Source: Podospora pseudoanserina
Taxonomy: Eukaryota > Ascomycota > Sordariomycetes > Sordariales > Podosporaceae
DNA: 64,000 nucleotides
Direction: 5' to 3'
Assembly (NCBI RefSeq): GCF_035222485.1
Contig: NC_085925.1
Span: 2,294,001 to 2,358,000, forward strand
Shown here: positions 58,700 through 64,000 of the stretch, in pieces
How positions within the stretch are numbered: the first letter of the stretch is position 1
Layout: each line of letters begins with the position of its first letter
The notes under the pieces: generated by a model
Database searches by the model: none
The model's input: the letters and a program-made list of their open reading frames with translations, nothing else
What the model was told of the DNA's origin: nothing
Translations under genes and position numbers: made by a program

Positions 58700-59398
58700 G
58701 TCTGTGCGTGGCCTATAGAATCTCATGGACAATACCGTCGTCATCTTTAATGCTTTATTGCTTTCTGTTGTGGTCTTCTTTCAGTACCTGCCGCTGTGGG
58801 AGCAACCTTGATGTCTGAGGATCAGACGACAATGGGATAAGTGGGCCCAACAGACGGCGTGGAATCTCCTGGATGCTACTGTCATCAGCTCTGGGGCCTT
58901 CATTAGCTGTTATTGACGTGGGAAAAAGTACCTTGATGGCCCAACATTAGACGAAGTCGAGATACGTGGGACCGACGGAAGACACCTTGACACCTACGAC
59001 TGTGCTAGCCTGCGTGCCTGTCGATCAGAAGACAACGAAGAGCTTGTCTATAGATTGCCAAGTTCTTCCTGATTTTACGTAACTCCCAAATTTCCACTTT
59101 GTTAGCTCTCTCTTTCGCTATTTCACCTGTCTATTTCCCTCTTAGCTTATATTTTTCAGTCGGCATTTCCCTCTTTCAAACAAAACTGCAATCTTAAAAT
59201 AGTCTTAACCCGCAGAAAGGCTTACCCTCGAAAGGTGTCCAACTTTAGTATAGTAGCTAAAAGGTCTTGGAAGCGCCGCGTGAAGCGTGCTTCTGCTACT
59301 ACTGCTACCGCTGCCAGTAATACCACTAACTCCTCGATTATCGTCACTTCCGTCGAAACCGATAATTATCTCGTATCCGGGCCCCCTCTCTCGTCTAG

Positions 59399-59430
59399 TC
59401 CCGGCCCCGGCCCCGGCCCCGGCCCTGCCC
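59399..59430 (+). repeat. (GGCCCC)n hexamer run
   Basis: Five near-perfect GGCCCC units in a row, encoding Pro-Gly pairs in the open plus-strand frame. Confidence 0.85.
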
Positions 59431-59682
59431 CCTGCGATCCTTCCGAGACTACTGGTATCGTTAAGGCTGACTGTCCCAACTTGCCTAATAAAGCGATAAA
59501 CCTAAATAAATCTGATATTGTCTTAGGTGAATATCTTAATATATATTAATATTTATAACTTGTCTTACCCTTTACCTAGACCCCGCCACTTTGAATATTT
59601 GTTATAGTACCATATATTATATCCTGTAACCTATTTATTAATTCCCGTTTTCTAGGCTACCATTGGCTCTAATCATAATGCA

Positions 59683-59877
59683 ATGTCTAGTTCCAACCTA
59701 TCGTCGACTGTGCTCCCCGGACAAGGCAAGAAGCGTTACATTAAGGAACAGCGAGAAAAGCACGAGCTGAGAAACGATACTAAGATGCTGGTCAGAAAGA
59801 ACTTGGATCTGAAGGCCCGGGTGGAAAAGCTGGCGAAGGAGAAGGACCAGATGTTAAAAATGCTCTCGGGTATGTAG
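59683..59877 (+). CDS. Small basic coiled-coil ORF (64 aa)
   Basis: From ATG at 59683 the frame reads MSSSNLSSTVLPGQ, then a basic stretch KKRYIKEQREKHELRN and leucine-spaced helix LVRKNLDLKARVEKLAKEKD, ending at TAG. The pattern of a basic region before heptad leucines is bZIP-like, though it lacks the NxxAAxxCR signature. It could be the 3' exon of a longer gene whose 5' part is the open Ser/Thr-rich stretch at 59235-59530, which includes a PGPGPGPGP run; the join is not resolved. It stands in an island within AT-rich DNA. Confidence 0.4.
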   Translation: MSSSNLSSTVLPGQGKKRYIKEQREKHELRNDTKMLVRKNLDLKARVEKLAKEKDQMLKMLSGM

Positions 59878-61853
59878 GTATATGCGGACGCTACTAAAGA
59901 TGTGTTGGCCTACCTGCTAAACTAACGGGAGGACAAGTACAAAGGCGCTAATAAATTAGTAAGAGGCCCCCTTATATTATTTAAGTTAGGTATTATATAT
60001 TAATTACTTTTTTTTAAACTATAGCCGAATAGAAAGTGGAAAGATTTTAAGAGATAGAGCTATTAGCGTCGTCTATTTAAGATAGGCGTGGTGTAGTATA
60101 GCTATATAAATCTGGATTGGTTTTAATTAAGGTATTAGAAGGAATGTACGGTAGATCGGTTAGCTTAAATAGCTAAATAGATATCTATATTAAGTAGTAG
60201 TTTTATTTAATACTTAAGATCTAATAAGGCCGGTACGATGTTCTAGTTCTAAGATTATGGTCTAAGGGGGCTCTAACTCTGCTTTATTATCTCCTAAATA
60301 TCTTATCCTCCAGCTTATATTTAAAGTACCGTAGATCTTTAAAAGAAAGTCTATATTTATTTCCCTACGATATCGGAGTAGAAAGATTATCCGAAGGCTT
60401 ATAATTTAGTAAGCTGAGATAAGCTATAATAACTTTAAGATAAATTAAAGTATTGGGTTATCTATTCTCTCTTTAAATTCTAACTAACGTCCCCCGAAGT
60501 TCTATCCTAACAAATATCCCCCTAAGTAATAATTAAGATTGAAAGCGAAATTACAGTTTTCCTATCTTGGAACCTATCTAAATCTTTGCCCAGAACTTTA
60601 CCAAAACTTCTCCCAGATTCATCCCAGAGTTGGCCCCCTGGCAATATTAGCAGTATACACAAAGAAAACCAAACCTATTCCATCATTAAACAAAACCACC
60701 AAAAGAACACCACCCCCCCACCCAACCCAGTCCAGGTTTCCATACTGATTACTACTACTATGAGAGTAAACCACCATCTAACGCCACCTCCACAATCTGG
60801 GCATCCTCACCCCCTCAAGTCCACAATCCCAGCCTTTTTCCCCTTCGGGCACCAGCGAGCCTCCCCATCACAGAAGTCAGAGTATCACCTGTTCGCGCTG
60901 CTGGATATTGGGGGTTGGAATGCAGAGATGGAGATGCCCGTCTGCGCGGGACGGTTACGGAGGGGTTGCTCAGAAAAGCAGCGACAGAATGCGTCTAAAC
61001 CCACGACCAAAAGTAGCGTGAGCAGTTGCCGATACTGTTATCTAAGTATATGGGGAAATGAAAATAGCGGATTGAGACTTCGTTTCTAAGATAAGAAAGA
61101 GGAAAAGAAGTGCCAGTAATAATAGATCGATATAATAGAGATAAGTGTGAGAACATTACGACCTGGAATAAATGGTTAAAGTATAATTGTATTTAGGATA
61201 GATAGTAGGCTAGAAATATATAAAGTTAGGAGAATAATCAATATAATTTAAATACCGTTCGCAGTAAAGATATAAGAGTAATAAAGATAAATATAGTATT
61301 AGGAAGACATCCGGAAAAATAGTAATGGCCTTTAGATATAACAGATAAGCCTCCGTAAATAGGCAATGTCCCTTAAGAGATAACTACTCGGCCTTTCCAG
61401 GTCGTTTAAGGGGTTCTAAAAAAGTATTTTCGGCCTTTAAAAATGTTAAAAAGGCTTTATAAATATAGTTTAAAGCCCCCAAACGATTACCTAAAACGTC
61501 TTGCGAGGTAGCCTTGAGGTATAGTTCTAGTTTTCAAAGCCTTTCAACCTTATGCCAGTCTTTATTCTCCCACCTAGGCAACCTCCTCTCTGACCCCCCA
61601 ACTAATACCATAACCATAATCCAGACTAACCTCTTTACTACCCAGTCCAACTCCCGTATATTCTCTAGCTCTATATTAGCTACCTTACTCGCGCTGGCGG
61701 GAGTGAAAATCTCAGGAGAGGTAGGCTGGTCGGGAATAAAGACGTATTTTTGCCTCCCGTGTGACCACTACGCAGGTGATTAACATTGATGGGTATTATG
61801 AGCAGGTGAGGGAGTTGATCATTCGGTGTCCCAGGGCAAAGAGGGTTTTATTT

Positions 61854-61870
61854 GGGGGGGGGGGGGGGGG
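61854..61870 (+). repeat. Homopolymer run of 17 G
   Basis: Seventeen consecutive G bases between TTT and CGGTG. It could form a quadruplex and is prone to length errors. Confidence 0.95.
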
Positions 61871-62441
61871 CGGTGACGGAGTTTGCTGAGGGGGGAGGGG
61901 TATGAGATTGAGGGGAGGTAGTGATTGCTTATCGGGTTGTGGTTGTCAAGAGGGTGGGATGGTGGGGAGGGAGAAGAGGGGTGAGTTGGGGGGAGTATAG
62001 AGGGGAGGTAGGGAGATGAATGTTGGGTGATGATGAGGAGGTGGACAGGGAGGAGGGGATTGAAGTGGGGCATATGGACTTTGAAGAGGAGGAAGAGGAG
62101 GAGGAGATGGGTATTAAGAGGGTTGTAGTTAAGAGTGAGGAGGGGGGGGTGGTGGTTTTGAGTATGGACGATGAGGTGGACTGAAATAAGAACGTGAGTT
62201 TCCATTATGGGTGTCTTTGATATTACACAAGAAACCAATTAACGCTATAAGAGTTATTAAAGATAGATATTCGCACGATTCGCGGCTTAACGGCTTAACA
62301 TACATTTACCTATCTTAATAACGAGGTATCCTCCCACCCCTCCCATCGCTCCGCTCCCTACTCTATCCCCTTCCATTTATTCTACTGGCCCTCCAACGGC
62401 TAATACTAAAGCCTATCCCCCTTAAGCTCCTCACTCTTCAC

Positions 62442-62717
62442 CTACAAAACGTAACTTATCGCCCCATTTAACTCCTTCACCTGACTCTCCAAACTCTCGA
62501 TCCTAGCCTTCAAGCCCTCCCCCTTAACCCTTAACTTCTCCCCCTCCCTCTTTAAAGCCGCATTCTCCTTTTGCATGTCCATGAACACGGCGCGGTTCTG
62601 GATGTTGATGGTGCTGATGTCGCTATTAACCTGACATTTGGCTTTGCGGAAGCGCTTGGACATGTGATACATGGTTTTGTAGGTAGATATTGCCCTGCGG
62701 GAGTTCTCCCGATCCAC
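62442..62717 (-). CDS. Small coiled-coil ORF (91 aa), possibly an exon of a longer gene
   Basis: The frame begins MDRENSRRAISTYKTMYHMS, continues with a basic patch KRFRKAKCQ and ends in a long amphipathic helix (MQKENAALKREGEKLRVKGE, then LKARIESLESQVKELNGAIS). Heptad leucines predict a coiled coil. Upstream on the same strand, 62720-63180 holds Gly/Pro/Ala-rich frames and an ATG at about 63172 (MVRAKECDLTGEEGRS), which might be an earlier exon. No family was recognised. Confidence 0.4.
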   Translation of the reverse strand: MDRENSRRAISTYKTMYHMSKRFRKAKCQVNSDISTINIQNRAVFMDMQKENAALKREGEKLRVKGEGLKARIESLESQVKELNGAISYVL

Positions 62718-63257
62718 GACGCGCGGACCGGGGGTGGTGGCGGCGGGAGCGGCAGCGGTGGCTTCCGGTTAATATTGGCAAGGTATAGGCAGCATAAATC
62801 TTTGATAGTACATAATGCTTCATATTGAGTGAGTGATTCCATGTCAGACAAGCCTTTCAAGTGAGGACCAGACATCCGGATAGGTGTATGACCAGTGTCT
62901 CAGTTTGTGTTCGTCCAACTCTTGTTTGAATTCAAGTGTGGCTGACATCGGGATTTTGAAATGGCTTGAGCAAGAATGCAAGGAGACAGAAATGTAGTAT
63001 TATCATGAGGGAAAATTTACAACCGGGGCAGCAGGAAGATCGGCCGCGGTGGGAGCGGCAGCAGGAGCGGCACCAACGGGCACGGCAGCGGGGGCAGACA
63101 AGCCAGCATCAGCAGCGAGCGTCTGGCGAGCGCCCTTCTTCGCCCGTCAGGTCGCATTCCTTCGCGCGAACCATTTTTGATTTGATCGACTGTAAACGCT
63201 CAGATCAGTAAATATCCCGATCAAAGTCTCCAAAAGATTGAAAGCTTACTTGTTTGT

Positions 63258-63300
63258 GATTAAAAATAAAAATAAAATTAAAATTAAAATTAAAAAAAAA
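63258..63300 (+). repeat. A-rich simple repeat (AAAATT/AAAAAT units)
   Basis: About 43 bp of A-runs broken by T or TT at regular spacing. It gives meaningless Lys/Ile or Asn/Phe repeats in translation. Confidence 0.9.
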
Positions 63301-64000
63301 CGTCACGGGCTCTTTTGCTGCTGTTCTGGCTGCGGCTTGTGGTGTTTTGAAGAAATTGGGGACCACAGCAAAAGAGTTCCTGGCGACAGGTATTACCATT
63401 CAGTTGCGCTGGGGCAGCGAGGAAGGTGGTGGGGTACGAGCTGTTGAAGTTGTTGCTTTTCCTCGAGGTATCCCTCGTGCTTTCTTTCCTATCTAACCAG
63501 GAGCTATCTTTTCAACCAGATAGCTGGTCGGACTGGCTCGCTGAGACAAAAGCTGGGATGAGAGGGAAAGGGGGTTGAATGATTTCTTCTTTGCACCTGT
63601 TTGTATTTGAAATGCCTATTGAGCGATCTGAAGAACCAGACAAAGACTGGTGATGGGAGCTTTTGAGGCGAGAGCCATATTGCAGGTGTAACTGAAATCG
63701 ACATCTCGGCTTGGATCGAAGCTTTCGTCGGGTTAGTTCATCGAGTCCAGCATCACCCAAAAGTCTATACCTTTTCCTTTTCCCACCCGACGTGTGCAAT
63801 TCAAAGCGATGTATATTGGAATACTCCCTGTCGACTCTTTCGCTTTGGCAGGGTGAAAGCTGAAGTCACGGATGTATTGCTTCTCACTGGCGTATAAAGA
63901 AATAATAAAGTCAGAAGTATTATTGTTACTGATGCCTGTGATGCAGTGCGGGAAACACGGCCAATCAGGCCTGACTGAACCGCTAAAGTACTCAGACAAA

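Larger units (their letters stand above)
58700..63999. other. AT-rich, gene-poor terminal block
   Basis: Composition shifts strongly to A+T between about 59500 and 60540 and again at 61080-61520, with many TTA/TAA words and no long frames, as in RIP-affected repeats. Islands of normal composition remain (59230-59880, 60560-61000, 62340-63200). No mobile element family was recognised. The right edge, 63200-63999, has no supported gene. Confidence 0.5.

Noticed and set aside
61819-62238. 139-codon minus-strand frame
   Set aside because: Made of Pro/Ser/His low-complexity sequence across a G-rich tract, with no protein-like features.

Overview
The window looks like nuclear DNA of a filamentous ascomycete (Pezizomycotina, probably Sordariomycetes). 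The reasons are many short introns (about 45-90 nt) with GT/AG ends and CTAAC-type branch sites, families largely restricted to such fungi (LaeA-like methyltransferase, Pth11-type rhodopsin-domain protein, Zn2Cys6 regulator, CmcJ/NvfI-type oxygenase, Goodbye-NACHT receptor), and AT-rich decayed blocks like those left by repeat-induced point mutation (RIP). Exon joins were worked out by eye from splice motifs and reading phase.

Layout. 1-7.5 kb holds accessory genes: a LaeA-like methyltransferase cut by the left edge (-), a seven-helix rhodopsin-domain protein (+), a matrixin-like zinc protease (-) and a zinc-phospholipase-C-like protein (+). 7.5-12.1 kb is gene-poor, with a 128-bp GA microsatellite and a degenerate AT-rich block. 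12.4-20.4 kb holds a cryptic small gene (-), an array of three hairpin-forming repeats, a DHA1-type MFS transporter (-), a divergent Zn2Cys6-like regulator (+) and a CmcJ-type oxygenase (-). The last three look like a compact metabolite or detoxification cluster. 21-28 kb holds two small genes, a MITE with a TTA target duplication and an unrecognised six-exon gene. 28.4-33.2 kb is one large NLR-type receptor gene whose frame breaks near 29.88 kb.

34-57 kb is mostly conserved housekeeping sequence: a GH47 alpha-mannosidase (-), a putative mitochondrial membrane protein (+), VPS36 of ESCRT-II (-), a THP3/LENG8-like SAC3-domain protein (+), the polarity scaffold BEM1 (+) and a CENP-B/pogo-type DNA-binding protein (-). 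An AT-rich decayed block and a truncated F-box-like ORF (38.2-40.5 kb) interrupt it. From about 58.7 kb to the right edge the DNA is again AT-rich and decayed, with only two small coiled-coil ORFs.

How the genes relate. VPS36 and the THP3-like gene share a divergent promoter of about 500 bp, as do the MFS transporter and the Zn2Cys6-like regulator. In the second pair the regulator probably controls the transporter and the oxygenase. The regulator carries an in-frame TAG near its 3' end, so this cluster may be decaying. No tRNA, rRNA or CRISPR array was recognised.
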